Source of the DNA: Magicicada septendecula
Lineage: Eukaryota > Arthropoda > Insecta > Hemiptera > Cicadidae
Reading direction: 5' to 3'
Assembly: GCA_034769895.1 (NCBI GenBank)
Contig: CM068367.1
Span: 123,665,927 to 123,729,926, forward strand
DNA: 64,000 nucleotides
Positions 24,418 through 36,590 of this stretch are shown piece by piece (the stretch's first letter is position 1; every line of letters starts with the position of its first letter). A model generated the notes under the pieces. The model saw only the letters and a program-made list of their open reading frames with translations, was not told the DNA's origin and made no database searches. Made by a program: the position numbers and the translations under genes.

Positions 24418-24597
24418 TCACCTTCTTTCCACTCTATCGTCTACGAATGACATACTATGTCCACAAACATCGAAATTTCTAGGGTAGAAGTAGAACCCCG
24501 CAAACGCTAACTCGTCGGGGCTGATAAACGTCACTTCCCAATACTTGAACGATTTTATTCTTTCACTTTCAATACTAAAATCATGAGTAGCCGACAT
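24418..24597 (-). CDS. BIR-like domain fragment (59 aa), right copy
   Basis: Inverted counterpart of 22753-22932 with the same 59-residue reading, including the SF--W and AGFYFY elements. It too points toward the palindrome centre, so the two copies converge. The zinc ligands are again missing. Confidence 0.5.
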   Translation of the reverse strand: MSATHDFSIESERIKSFKYWEVTFISPDELAFAGFYFYPRNFDVCGHSMSFVDDRVERR

Positions 24598-24794
24598 CTT
24601 TGCGGTTAGTAATAAACTGACATATTACCCTGACGAGTGTTATTTATTTACTGAGAATTAATGAATACTGAAAAACAAAAGGTACGGTTATAACGCTGGT
24701 ATTATGTTATTATAGTGTATCTTAAACGTTTTATAATATCAATTTGTAGCGCATGAACGTGTGATAAGTAAGACGTTGTTGCAAGTGAGTGTCG

Positions 24795-24798
<4 letters not shown>

Positions 24799-24828
<30 letters not shown>

Positions 24829-25032
24829 AACTGTACTAAAAAGCTGTTATGCGCATGCGCAAATAATTCAAGCGCTGACCCGATATTTATATATGACTTC
24901 CATACAGATTTAAATAATACTTTCATGCTTTTGGCTGTCCTAAAAAACATACCATACTATTACACAGGACGTTATGTATTACAACATTTTCAATTTCGTT
25001 TAGCAACACTCGTAGACGGATATGGACGATAG
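24799..25032 (+). CDS. 77-aa ORF, right copy of the 85-aa frame
   Basis: Shares its C-terminal 60 residues with 22305-22562; the length difference lies only in the GT-encoded Cys-Val start. Unknown function. Confidence 0.3.
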
Positions 25033-25207
25033 ATATTTATGTATGGAAGTAAGCCATGTGTCAAATTAGAAAGTGAAAGTAAAATGCATCGATTTAGACA
25101 CCCAACCTCTGAACATACATGCAATTAATATCAATCTCTGTAATGTGTGTGAGAGAGAGAGAGAATTTAATGTGTATCAACTTTCAAACGTGTACGCTAC
25201 CACCGTA

Positions 25208-25242
<35 letters not shown>

Positions 25243-26021
25243 CACACACACACAAGACGACATGTCACTATTTCTCATTTGTATGAGACACTCATCGTTC
25301 AATCGGCTATTGTGTGTATAACAACATTTAAGAGGTAAGTAAAAGATTTGCATATGTTACTAAGTAAAAAAAAAAAAAAAAAAAATTTTATTGAATATTC
25401 AGATTTTATTTAAATTGAGCTTATAGTCGTCTATTTGATTTTTTTGGTCTGTTGCCTAATGAAGCACATGTGCTTAGGTCAGTTACTGTTGTCTCTCGAT
25501 AAGAACGGGGGTTTTTGTTTGATAGGGGTTTGACAGATATTTTTGATGTGTTTGTAGATTTCCAATTTTATACTCATACGTCTGATCAATAAGATCTTTT
25601 GAAAAACTTAATGATTCCGTTGAGATGACGTTTAGATAGAATTTACTGATATCACGAGTAGGCCTACTTAAATACGTTCAATACAAAAAGGATTAATTTC
25701 CCTACACCTGAGTGCTGTATTTTACGAATCCGTGCGTATTTGCTACATAAGGATTAATATAATTACTCATACGTCTGATCAATAAGCTCTTTTGACAAAT
25801 GTAACGAAATTTAGAAATGCATTTTCTCATAACAAAATACAACGTACCCTTTCATTTTATATTCAAACTATTCTTATCTGAAACAGAACGTTATATAGAT
25901 AATACGCTGTCCTGTTTTTAAAAAAAATTTATTCAGGTAATAATCTGTTTGTTTAAACGTTGATCTATGTACGTACTTGTTTTCGTAATGTTTGTTATAA
26001 TACCTTTCCTGTTCTGGATTT

Positions 26022-26303
26022 ATGGTATGTGTGTGTGTGTTGAAAGCCTTATGTATATATTTATATATAGCACATAATGTATATGATAATGAAGCAGGTA
26101 CTGTTATTATTATTATAGGAACAAGAAGGATGGATCATAGAATAAATACCACATCAAAACAAGAGGAGGAGGATCTTCTCCATAAATGGTTTTTTTCTCC
26201 GAAATGGTTAACGCCTGTAGAAATTACAAAATTAAAAGCAATAGTCAACAGGCCAAGCTCAAGTATAAGACCATTTCTAAAAGACTTAATAAACAATTTA
26301 TAA
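26022..26303 (+). CDS. 93-aa ORF, right copy of the 112-aa frame
   Basis: Shares the segment from KALCIYLYIAHNVYDNEAG to the end with 21034-21372, with Arg replaced by Trp in the SPKWLTP part. The frame starts later because the GT repeat differs. Confidence 0.3.
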   Translation: MVCVCVLKALCIYLYIAHNVYDNEAGTVIIIIGTRRMDHRINTTSKQEEEDLLHKWFFSPKWLTPVEITKLKAIVNRPSSSIRPFLKDLINNL

Positions 26304-26424
26304 AACCCCAGCGACCTACATCTCGTGTTTCGTGGCATGAGGACCCCCCCCCCCCCCAACGGCGTAGGATAACAGTACTTGTTAAGGTAACAAACTACTT
26401 TTAATACACAATTTTTATCACTGT

Positions 26425-26637
26425 GTGTGCGTATGTTTGACTGTAGTGCAGAGAATACTATTTGAAAGGACATTAACTTATGAGGAATTAATTTCTATTT
26501 TTAATTTATTTCACTATACACCTCTGAATCTATATGTAATTATTTGTAAACTGCGTTACCTGTTGCAGCAAACGTTAACACTAGAACGATTATATTATTA
26601 TTCAGTGATATATACACACAATTTACTTATCATATAA
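26425..26637 (+). CDS. 70-aa ORF, right copy (doubtful)
   Basis: Identical in protein to 20704-20916 in the left arm. It contains the translated recurring motif, and no independent support for coding was seen. Confidence 0.2.
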   Translation: MCVCLTVVQRILFERTLTYEELISIFNLFHYTPLNLYVIICKLRYLLQQTLTLERLYYYSVIYTHNLLII

Positions 26638-27020
26638 TCTGTATTTTGTTTTACATTATACACCTCTGAACCTATATGTAATTATTTGTATAGTTATTGT
26701 CACTCCATACTTCAGTTTGGACGACCGTAAACGTAAGTTTATGTATTATTATTATTGTAACGATATTAGTTCGTAATGTGTGGTTTCTTTTTTTTTCAAA
26801 CGATAACTATTTCTAGTAGTCTGTGGGCTTGACTTTCCTAATATATATATATTTTGTAACAGCGCTAATTCTGCCTGTGTGTATGTACATGCAAAGCTTC
26901 GGGCGATGAACGTGAACTTTCCTGATGACCACATCACCACCATTACTTTCACTAGTCTTCTTTGTAGTCATTGTTTAGTTGCACCTAGCTTGATACAGAC
27001 GTCTTCACTTCTCATAAATA

Positions 27021-27317
27021 ATGTCGTTTATCACAAAATTCAATGCAGTTTCTGCTATTGAGTACAAACGGTGTGCAGAATTAACATTGAACAAGCAGTA
27101 TCCGATTGTTAACATGGTGCATGTGGACACAAGATATGGGAAGTCTGTGCTTGTAACGTTGGAAGATGGTGAGCTACGCTATCGTGTATATCTACCTAAG
27201 AGGTATGCTTGCGTCTTTACAGATGAAGAGCTCCGTCATATAAGCCCCAGCGACCTACATCTCGTGTTTCGAGGCATGAGGAATCAAACAGTACATATGG
27301 AAATCGTACCTCGTTAA
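27021..27317 (+). CDS. 98-aa palindrome ORF, right copy
   Basis: Identical 98-residue reading to 20025-20321. Preceded by CTCATAAATAATG and ended by CGTTAAGGTAAC. An intact frame in both arms of a diverged palindrome is mild evidence for a real protein, or for very recent duplication. No neighbour of known function; a small beta-rich or OB-fold-like protein is only a guess. Confidence 0.5.
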   Translation: MSFITKFNAVSAIEYKRCAELTLNKQYPIVNMVHVDTRYGKSVLVTLEDGELRYRVYLPKRYACVFTDEELRHISPSDLHLVFRGMRNQTVHMEIVPR

Positions 27318-27823
27318 GGTAACAAACTACTTTTAATAAACAATTTTTTATCATTGTGTGTGTGTGTGTGTGCGTATGTTTGAATGTAGTGCAGATTCTA
27401 ATTTACAAAGTTTTGATGAATGGATTTTTAATTTATTTCACTATACGCCTCTGAACCTATATGTAATTATTTGTAACTGCTTTACCTGCTGCAGCAAACG
27501 ATAACACTAGAACGATTATATTATTATTATTATTCAGTGATATATACATACATACAATTTACTTATTAAACACTTCAATGATTGTAACGTCTTACAATGA
27601 CTATAGCATATTTAAATCTGTTATCTGTTTATTGGTCCTACATGTACATGTTGTATGTATGTGTATGATTACGTTGTGTTTGCGTCTGTGTGTGGGTGCG
27701 TTGCGTATGTGTGCGTGTACGTCTGTGTGTGTGTGCGTGCACGTGTGGTGTAACCCAAACGTGTGTACGTTGCGTTTGCGTCTGTGTGTGGGCGCGTTGC
27801 GTGTTTGGTTACGTTGCGTATGC

Positions 27824-27889
<66 letters not shown>

Positions 27890-28553
27890 TTACGTTGCGT
27901 ATGCGTCTGTATGTGCGCGCGTTGCGTGTGCATCTGTGTGTGTGTGATATTTAACATGATTTTAATGTTGTTGTTGTATTGTTATGTTGCAGGTTGCTTC
28001 TTCTACAAGTACGACACACAATTATATATATAAACTTTCGAAAAATATCAATTTCTAATGTATTTATTTAATTGTGAATTTTATATTGTGAATGTTAAAA
28101 TATATTTAATCATTTAAACAAATTATGACTTTATTTTATTTCACTCTACACCTCTGAACATGTGTACAATTAATTTATTTTTTGTGAACTGTTACATCAG
28201 AAGATTTGTATGAATTTCAGCCGCCGTTTTCATGTGTGTGTATAATTTTAATTTATTTCGCTATACACTACTGAACCTATGTGTGTGTAAACTGCAACCT
28301 TAAAACAGAAGTATTGTCTGTAACAACATAACAGGTAAGTAGTTCATTGACGCCAAATATATATATTTCTAACAAGGATCAATCACACTGACTGCATTAT
28401 AAAACTATTAATTAATTATTTAATACATTGAAAATGAAGACGACGTTTTGACAACGAGAGAGGGCTAAAATTATTTATTCATCACACCGACTACTCAATG
28501 TACGAGAGGGAGACAGGAGAAAGGGTATGAAACCTTGCATAGTTGAAACGTGT

Positions 28554-28621
<68 letters not shown>

Positions 28622-29656
28622 GTTACTATTTGTTGACACAGTTGAAACAAGTGAGAGTGTGAGAGAGAGAGAGAGAGAGAGAGGACGTTAATATTTGTCG
28701 AATAAATATAAACTTTCTAATTTCATATACATGCGCTCGGTACTGACCACAGTTTGAGCATAACGTTTGACAACGAGAGAGACATACACAACGTGTGAGA
28801 GAGAGAGAGAGGGAGAGAGAGAGAGAGGACGAATAATACAGAGGTTGGTACATCTGATCATATAGATTTAATATACATTATAACACGCGACAAATTTGAA
28901 CTCATGTAAAGGTTGGTACACCTAATCATATATTTTAATATACACTATAATGCCGGTGAGCATAACGTTTGACAACGAGAGAGAGAGAGAGAGAGAGACA
29001 TACACACCGTGTGAGAGAGAGAGAGAGTAACAATTATGATCATATATAGTTTGAATTTCCCACCACAGAAGAGAAAGAAATGTTGGCAGATCTGCTCTAT
29101 ACACGCACACAATAATTTAAGATTGGTAACCCTGATCATATATTTTAATATATACACTATATAACACATATTTGAATTTCCCTCCCCCCACCGCAGAAAA
29201 TGTTGACAACCCTGCTCATATAAAATATCTATACACTATAATAATACTACAGAGGTTGGTACACCTGATCATATAGATTTAATATACATTATAACACACA
29301 ACAAATTTGAACTCATGCAAAGGTTGGTACACCTGATCATATATTTTAGTATACACTATAATGCTTCGAGTTGGAACCACCCCCCCACCCACTGATATGA
29401 AATAAAAAAACAACCTCCCACCCAACACCACCCACTGATATGCAAATCAGCTTTCTTAAAAAAATAAAATTCACGGATGCTGGTGGTCCATTGAACATCA
29501 TCCCACCAAATCAATTTAATTAAAAAAATAAAAAAAAATAAAATAAAAAAAATAAAAAAATTTATTCGCGGAAATTCGCGGTGCTATGGTCCATCGGGAT
29601 GCTGCGGGTCCAGCGGTGGCGGCGTCATCTCTGAGATCATGTTTTTTAGTGTTTTT

Positions 29657-29971
29657 TTAGTGTTTTTTAAGAAGGCGGCATTCCTTTGTGCGTTTGAACC
29701 GGCATTTTCCCTCTACTGCTGATAATTTTAGCATTTTATCTCCTTTGTTGGTTACTTTTTTCCAGATACTTGTGTGAGGGAATAAATTTGTAACAGTCAG
29801 ACAATATTCAGTTAAAAAACGCGCGCATGTGTTTTTGTGTCTCAGTAGAAAGCGTTTTTTATATAAAAGTGTCCCATCGTTATATAATTTCAACTTTTCA
29901 CAATCAGATTCTATCGAAAAGTTTAAAGCTTCGTCATATTTGCACTTAAACATTCTTCTTACAAATCCCAC
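29657..29971 (-). CDS. Hypothetical 104-aa ORF crossing the arm border
   Basis: The first 80 residues lie outside the palindrome and look protein-like (KCKYDEALNFSIESDCEKLK, then LTEYCLTVTNLFPHTSIWKK). The last 20 residues are encoded by the arm end. It is basic, has four Cys and no recognised domain. It could be an exon or a remnant of the element whose end defines the palindrome border. Confidence 0.3.
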   Translation of the reverse strand: MGFVRRMFKCKYDEALNFSIESDCEKLKLYNDGTLLYKKRFLLRHKNTCARFLTEYCLTVTNLFPHTSIWKKVTNKGDKMLKLSAVEGKCRFKRTKECRLLKKH

Positions 29972-30923
29972 CTCTATTTTATCTTGAAAATGTTAAAACG
30001 ATAATGGAGTAGAGTGACGTGAATATTTATCTTAAAACGAAAAGGAAAACCTTTAACTGTAATTTTAAATCTGAGTGCAAGCTAATCTGCACGTAACCCC
30101 AAATACTCAGAGAAGTGCAGCTTAAAACGCGGTAAACTAAAGCCCTGATGGACGTAAATGGAATTCACAGGTATTTTCTCCGGCTTTTCGGACAATTAAA
30201 CGTTCGTATTTTCATTGAAAGTGGTTTTACTTGATTGGATTCACCCTTTTTGTTGTGCGTCTAGTGTTCCTGGCAAGCGAAGCGTTTACCTACCGCGATC
30301 GTCTCCGATTTATCTCCCGTTCCGTTGATTGGATCGCCCATTCAAAACCTTTCCAATCCTTTTGGGATGTTGAGTCACGTGCTGTTAATTGACATAATTG
30401 TCAACAGAAATCACTGCTGTAGATTGATGCGCTTGTGATTTTATTTTCTCTCCGCAAGTAAGTCATTGACATTATGAAAGCAGAAAACTTATATAGTGGT
30501 GTTGTTAGACTTTCTGATAGTGGTTTATTATATCCAAAGACGATAATTAAAAAAAAAAAAAATATGTAGCGTATCTGTTTTTCGTGTACACTAATCCCTC
30601 TCAACCGCGGACCCTCTAATCGCAGAATTCTCTTTCCTAGCGTGGATTAGGTGATACAGGAATGTAATTCATAGCGTTTCGAATGTTACGGTCAGTTTAA
30701 AATATTCGTCCTTATTTCTCCTGCTTCCTCGTTTGTGTATATTGTCCGTGCTGATGCTGATCAGTTTTCTACTTACTTTGTATGGATAGGTTTTTCTTCA
30801 TATACGATTATACTGTTAGCACCAGTTATAGGTGGTGACTTTACATGTGCGGTTCGCAGTGTTTCAGGTTTATTGTGTTAATTAGTGCAAAACTATAATA
30901 AGGTGACATTTACTGTCCAACAA
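29972..30923. other. Intergenic; promoter-like patch near 30240-30420
   Basis: No ORF recognised. A less AT-rich patch at about 30250-30390 contains an E-box (CACGTG, near 30376). Nothing else could be assigned. Confidence 0.3.
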
Positions 30924-31066
30924 ATTTAACTTGAATTATTGTATAAGAGTGCTTTGTTGATTTATAACTGCTTGTTTGCGTCTAATTAGAGTTTGTAATT
31001 ATACTTCATTGGTGTCAGTTATTCTGTTTCCACAGTACACACGACGTTCTGTGAGACAATCGTAAC
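30924..31066 (+). repeat. Dispersed repeat, copy 1 (pair with 43.5 kb)
   Basis: Shares with 43519-43658 the words AATTYAACTTGAATTAT, TACTTCATTGGTGTC and, near the end, ACGACG...GAGAC...CGTAACA. Order and spacing are preserved over about 140 bp. Family unknown; an LTR or a LINE 3' end are possible. Confidence 0.6.
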
Positions 31067-31524
31067 ATTATCATTATTTTTCATCATCCACCTTCATGCG
31101 TTAAATTATTGAACTGACAAGTCTTAACTGTTCACTAACTGTTATACCGCAAGCCGTAGAATTATTACTATTAAAGCGAAAACCTTTAATTATTAAGGCG
31201 AAAAAGGTAAAGTATTGGACCGTGTCAGGTTCTCGAGACAGTAAGTATGCCAAGTACCGAGTGCTTTGTGTGTGTGTGTGCGCGCGCGTCTGTGGTGATG
31301 TTCTTATGCGTGGGTGTTTTGTATTAATTTAGATACTGTGGTCAGTAACCCCCCCCCCCCCTAGCAACTCGTAAGGTACTTGTTTACATTGTGTATAAAG
31401 TCGGTATTTAAGCGTTTTTTTTTTGTGACATACGTGTAACGATTACCAAATTTAATTTTGTTTGTTGTAACTTCTATTATCGAAGGACAGTAATAATAAC
31501 ATTCTTTTCCATTTCTGTTGACAG

Positions 31525-31555
31525 GTTGGACGAGGAAAAGTTCCAGCTCATTAAC
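31525..31555 (+). other. Candidate 31-nt microexon
   Basis: A pyrimidine-rich acceptor (TTTCTGTTGACAG) precedes 31 nt and a consensus donor GTAAGT follows. One frame reads LDEEKFQLIN without rare residues. Another donor-like AGTAAGT lies upstream near 31239. The host gene is unknown and no flanking coding exon was identified. Confidence 0.3.
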
Positions 31556-31559
31556 GTAA

Positions 31560-33410
31560 GTTTCATCCGTGTTCTTAATTTAATTATCTGCAACAGTAGA
31601 AAATTTATGTGACTTGGGTGTGTACTTGTCAGAATGCCGTATTGTTACTCAGGCGATATGATTTCGCTTCCAACTGAAGACGACAATTGTATCTTTCTTT
31701 CCTACCAGCTTTAGACAGCAAGGTAGTGGAGCAATAGCGAACTGTACTACAACAAAAACTACTTTGTATGTGAAATCGATCAAGTCCACAGGTTTCAGTA
31801 TATAACTCACGTAACCTAAGCGTGCAAAGGAGTCGTGACAGATCATGTACTCTCAATTCACACTGACAAGTGGGTTATTTTCGTTTGGCAAAGAGAAGTT
31901 GGTTCACATAGCTGTGAAGAGCACAGCTGATCAAATTGTCTTTTATGTATTCTTTGCAACGTACAGAACTATAAAATACACATTGCGTTTGGTGTGTGTG
32001 TGTTTAACGTCGTACAGTTTTCAACAACGAACGAATCAAAACTGTTAAAAAGTACGGATGTTAAAATATTACATAAAACAGGTAATAATAATGTGCAGAA
32101 AATAAAAATAATAAATAAAAACTTTAGTGAATGTGAAACGCTATATATATAGAAAAGTAACATCACGACGGTAATACAGTAATACACCACACAACGTCAC
32201 AATCGTGAACGTTTGGAAAGACCCACATATTTATAAATAAAATATAAAAACCAATTAATAAACGAAAAAAATTCAAATCGTTACAAAATATGACAAAATG
32301 TTTGAACAAAATTTCACTCGAAACGCACAGCGTAATCGACAGTTTCCATTGTTGCTTGATGTGCTTGAGTCAGGCGACAGAATTCCGAAAACGTTTACAT
32401 ACTCAAGGTAAGAAAAAAATACAATATGTAGATCATTTTAATAGAAATTCATCAACCTGTTGGTAAAAGTGTCTTTAAGGTACAGACCTTAAAGATATAT
32501 TTAATGGAACCCTATTTATTTAATTGAAACTTATTCATTTCAAAGAACTAAGAGGTAGAATCTGTCAACTGTCAGTCGATTCTCAATTTATATTCGTACG
32601 GTTGTATGTACGCATTAATATAACCACAACAGACATCGAGGGTAAACAAGATAGAGGCAGTGGGTTTAGTTGTGTGAGCTTTGTAAATAAAACACGTACC
32701 ACAGGTCATATTAAATATTTAAATACTCCGCGGGCGGTAGGATGAAGCGCAGCTCGACAAAGAAACACGTCGATAAATTGTGTGAAGTTAGACGATAATA
32801 TGTGTGTAGCTATATATATTATACGTCATATATTTAAAATATTTCTTACGTAACAAAGTGTACAATAAAGAATATGGGAAACGATAATTTTAGTGAGTTC
32901 CATGGAGTTGTATGAGACAGTTCCTCTCATGTCGAAAAAAGCAAGCCTCAGATATTAAACGTAACAGAATATTCTTTCAACATGAATCCGGAGACTAGGT
33001 AAATGGTCACAATCTACTCTGAAGACGACTTCAGATGGTACTTCAGATGTACTTCTTCGATCAGTGTTACAGCTCCTTGTCAAGCATGTCCCTATCAAAT
33101 CCCTGTCTTTTACACCTATCTCTGTAGCCATTTATTCCAATACGATCTTCTTTCGTGGTCTTATTTTGCAACTCCGCCATCCCTTCCAATAGCATATACA
33201 TATTGTGTCTGATTTAATGTCAGGTGATTACGATTACCTAGCAGCGTCTTCTTTGAAATATTCGTGTGAACATTTCTTAACGTTAATAACAACTCTTTTT
33301 CTCAGTTTAACGTAAGCTGTTTTATTTTTATTTTTACCAAAACATGACCAATAGTTTTGGCCATATAACGTTTGGGCATCTTCAACAGCTAGACCGACAT
33401 ACTCTCCCAT
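31560..33410. other. Intergenic, no gene recognised
   Basis: AT-rich; short frames on both strands have no motif. Nothing supported. Confidence 0.35.
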
Positions 33411-33413
33411 GTA

Positions 33414-33770
33414 GTCCTCATCATCATCATCTTCAACAAGGATTAAACCAAAAATAGTTTGTTCCTGTTGCAAGGAGATAGACTAGAAGTGGTCACTCCA
33501 ACGCTTCTTCGGAGGCCCCACACCTCTCCCTCCTACCGGCATAATTGTTTGGGGATGCGGCAGACATCCATTCGGTTAAGATGTTCCAACTATTTTAACC
33601 AATACTGGGCAATTCTATCAGGTATACTCATAATATTCAGCTCCTGCCGTACATCGACATTTCTTTTGCAATCGTGAAGAGTATATCCTACCACGTGCCT
33701 GAGTAATCTCATTGAATACGTCTGGCTTGAGACTTCGTTAAAGTCCAATTCTCAAACCCATAGAGAAGTG
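33414..33770 (-). mobile_element. LINE tail with (GATGAT)n end
   Basis: On the minus strand the block LEHLNRMDVCRIPKQLC (about 33545-33595) is preceded by residues of the 'GFENWTL' type (about 33720-33750). It is followed by a 3' end reading TTTTTGGTTTAATCCTTG and then TTGAAGATGATGATGATG (33414-33455). The same 3' end occurs in the copy at 62105-62330, so these two belong to one LINE family that ends in GATGAT repeats. Confidence 0.65.
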
Positions 33771-36356
33771 TCGGGAGGGGGATCACGTTGTAAAATTTCA
33801 GGTGTGTTTCTTTTCTCGTTGATTTTTAAAGATCTCGTTGATTTTAAAGGGTCCCACACAGGTGGGACCTTCTTGAGAACTTGTACTTGTACAGGTTCTC
33901 CATCACATCATTGCTTGCAATGTAAGACACATTACAGTCCAGATATTCAACATTTCTGACCTGTCACAGGACAGTGCCATTCAAAGCTATGGTCGGTAAC
34001 GATTTATGCGTCCTGTTACATCTTCCTTACGACAGTTTAGTAGCTAATATGTCCCCTGAATATGTTACTAGCATATTGCAGGGTAAGAAGATACTGGGGC
34101 TGCCACCTTCGGGCTTAACGTCCAGCTCGATTTTCTATTGGGTTGTCTCCCCAAAACTGGCTGTGTTATCGGTCTAAATGGACCACTTTTCCCTGCACTC
34201 TGAATTACAGCCGACTAAATCCAAATAGATTCACGCCTGTAACATTCCAAAGATCGGTTCAAGGATCATTTCCATTACGCCTTAACTTGGTACTAGTGGC
34301 GACTACTGCCCTCCACCAGGAACATTTATTGACCTTCCGGTCTAGATCCGCACGTTTCTCCATCAACAAGGTCACCTTTTGTAGGACGTGGCACTTCCAC
34401 CACGCGGTACGATCTTAGCTGGAGAGAGGCTGGGGGCTCCTTTACGATCTAACCTGGGAATATGTGAGGACGAGTGCCCAATCAACCCGGTACAAAGACA
34501 CTACGTCTCCAAATATCCTCGACTCCTCTACCGTGTACTCTGTAATAATAATAATAAAATAACTTGCATTAAGCCAAATAAAACGGTTCTCGTTAATAAA
34601 AAACTAAGGTAATTTACGAGCCAGATTTTTAGCAGCACTTATCTCTCCCATGAAATAGCATTCCTGAGAATGTTTTCTGAGGAACATCCGTAGGATTTAC
34701 TACATAATGAACTGAAAGGGAAGTCAACCTGAAAATGAAAAATAAAGTGCATGCATATAAATTAAAAACTTGTAGAGAAAAATTAAAATATTACCTAATT
34801 AATAAAAAGAGGCATTGTTATGATATAAAAATTTAAATACAACATTTTCAAAATCGGAATTATAAGTCGTATAACATGGATTTCCTTGCTGTGTACGAAG
34901 ACATAATTTGTTTTGTTTTATATGCTTTATTGTATCAAAAAATAACCGGAGTTGAGTATCATTTTAAAATAGCAGACGTCAAGTAGTTAACAATTACGTC
35001 CTTCAACTTGCTTTCCGTCGATTCGTCTACGGGATATCCGTTACGTGAATGTCGTCTTTAAATAATATAATAAGTGAGTCTTGCTTCAGATTGGGTTTCA
35101 GTGGGGGAAGAAATCTCAAGTAATCCTTCAAGATGAGTACTTGTGAATTTAATTTTTGCATACGTTAAAAGCACGCCGTTAAATTAAATTACGATCAAGA
35201 ATAATATTAACATTAATTAAGTAATATTAATACTGCTAATTGGATTTAATAATTCATAACGGTAATGTATTTCCTCTGAGCGTAGCGGAGGAAACGCTGA
35301 CTCTCGCCGTTTGTTTTCGCTCGTATATTGAAATGTTTGTTTCAGTTTGTTCTAAATTATCATAGGCGTCATCGTTTCATAGTAGTAAAGTAGACTTTTT
35401 GTTGTTAATAATTTTTTTTTAAATTCATTTGGCAGAGTAAATAACTTATATTTATTTAAAAAAGAAACGAGTGTTCGTGATGCAAAGCCGAGCGAGTGCC
35501 TTCTCGCAGTCGGGCCAAAGGGATTAAAGCAGAACTCGTAGTAATGTAGCCGGCTTAATTTTAATTTGTTTCGCGCTCACTTAGGTTAAGCCGGTCGTCT
35601 AATCCTTTACAGTTTCCTTGGAGTCGGTCGCTTCTCACTCGCAATCCTGTTTGCCGCTGCCTGCTGACTCTGCCGTCTCCCTTCTCGTCGATGCGGCTTC
35701 GCTTCGACTGTTCCCTCCAATCTGTACACGGAATACCGTCTCCGTGTGAATGGGACCGTTCATCCCTCCGTTTTTGCTTTTTAGACGTACCAGCAGAATG
35801 GTGAAAACATCAATTAGTAGTGACGGGATCATTGTACTGGTGGTACACATAAAGAAAAAGGTTTGACTCTCGAACCTTTGACTACACCAATAAACAGATA
35901 TTTAAAAAATTGTGGATGAAAGATAATACTTAGTCTTATTAAAGCGTCAAAAGCCTCCACTGTAAAAGAAGAATATTCATTAGCTTAAGCGATAATTTCT
36001 CGTGTTTGATTAAGTAAACCAACGATTTCGTAATTTTATAAATTGAAATTTTCGAAGTTTACATTTTATCGTCAGTAATATTTTATTAATTTATGAAACA
36101 AACAAAATATTTTACAGACGGTAAATATGTGTCTCCAAACTGTACGAAGCGTGTAAATATTGATTAAATAATTAAATAGAAAGATTGTATTTAAAATCAC
36201 TTATTGACCTTTAGTCATTCATACATAGCAACCTCACAACAGCAACTTAGCAGAGTAAGACAGAAATATCAGCTGATAACTATATAGTGTACCAAATTGT
36301 GCACAGACAAAAACACTACCTATAGAGGTGGTATGCGTTGGTTTAAACGTACGTAG
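33771..36356. other. Intergenic; CpG-rich patch at 35270-35850
   Basis: No gene recognised in 33771-35270, apart from short frames without motif. At 35580-35800 CpG is more frequent. An acceptor-like TTTTTGCTTTTTAG (ending about 35784) precedes a short open stretch TYQQNGENIN, then a stop. A 71-codon minus frame overlaps it. This may be a promoter or an exon, with low certainty. Confidence 0.25.
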
Positions 36357-36590
36357 CAATGGTATAACCAGGATTTTTCTACGGGGGTGAGGTGTTAACT
36401 ATAAACGAGGATATAGGCGTTCGCGGTACAGCGAGAGGATTCGCCAGTTATAACGTATAACATATTGTACGTGACATGACTATAGAGCTGCACTGTATAA
36501 CTGCTGATTTTTTCACATAAAATTCATTGGCGACTAACCCAGTGGGGGAGGAGGTTGTAAGCCCAGTATCCCGCATTGGCTATGCCACTG
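36357..36590. mobile_element. Second TIR element of the CAGTGGCGTA type
   Basis: The left end CAATGGTATAACCAGGATTT and the right end read inverted, CAGTGGCATAGCCAATGC, form imperfect TIRs. Each is followed by a short G-rich tract (CGGGGGTGAGG; CCCCCACT inverted). 234 bp long, no coding. Related to 2497-2910. Confidence 0.5.

Larger units (their letters stand above)
24385..29717. repeat. Right arm of giant inverted repeat
   Basis: Reverse complement of 17746-22965. Differences seen by eye include single-base changes (for example in the stretch at about 26887 versus 20453, and one residue of the 112/93-aa ORF), a longer GT tract (27827-27888 versus 19490-19518), a longer C tract near 26343, and indels in the GA-rich part at 28557-28830. 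Arm lengths differ by about 110 bp. The divergence argues that both arms are real and were copied fairly recently. Confidence 0.92.

Noticed and set aside
17746-29717. Palindrome as a pure assembly or hairpin-adapter artefact
   Set aside because: Not excluded, but disfavoured: the arms differ by substitutions, indels and microsatellite lengths, and there is a 1.4-kb non-palindromic spacer.
33234-33473. 79-codon minus-strand frame with an acidic DDDDED stretch
   Set aside because: The acidic part is the translation of the LINE GATGAT tail; the rest has no support.
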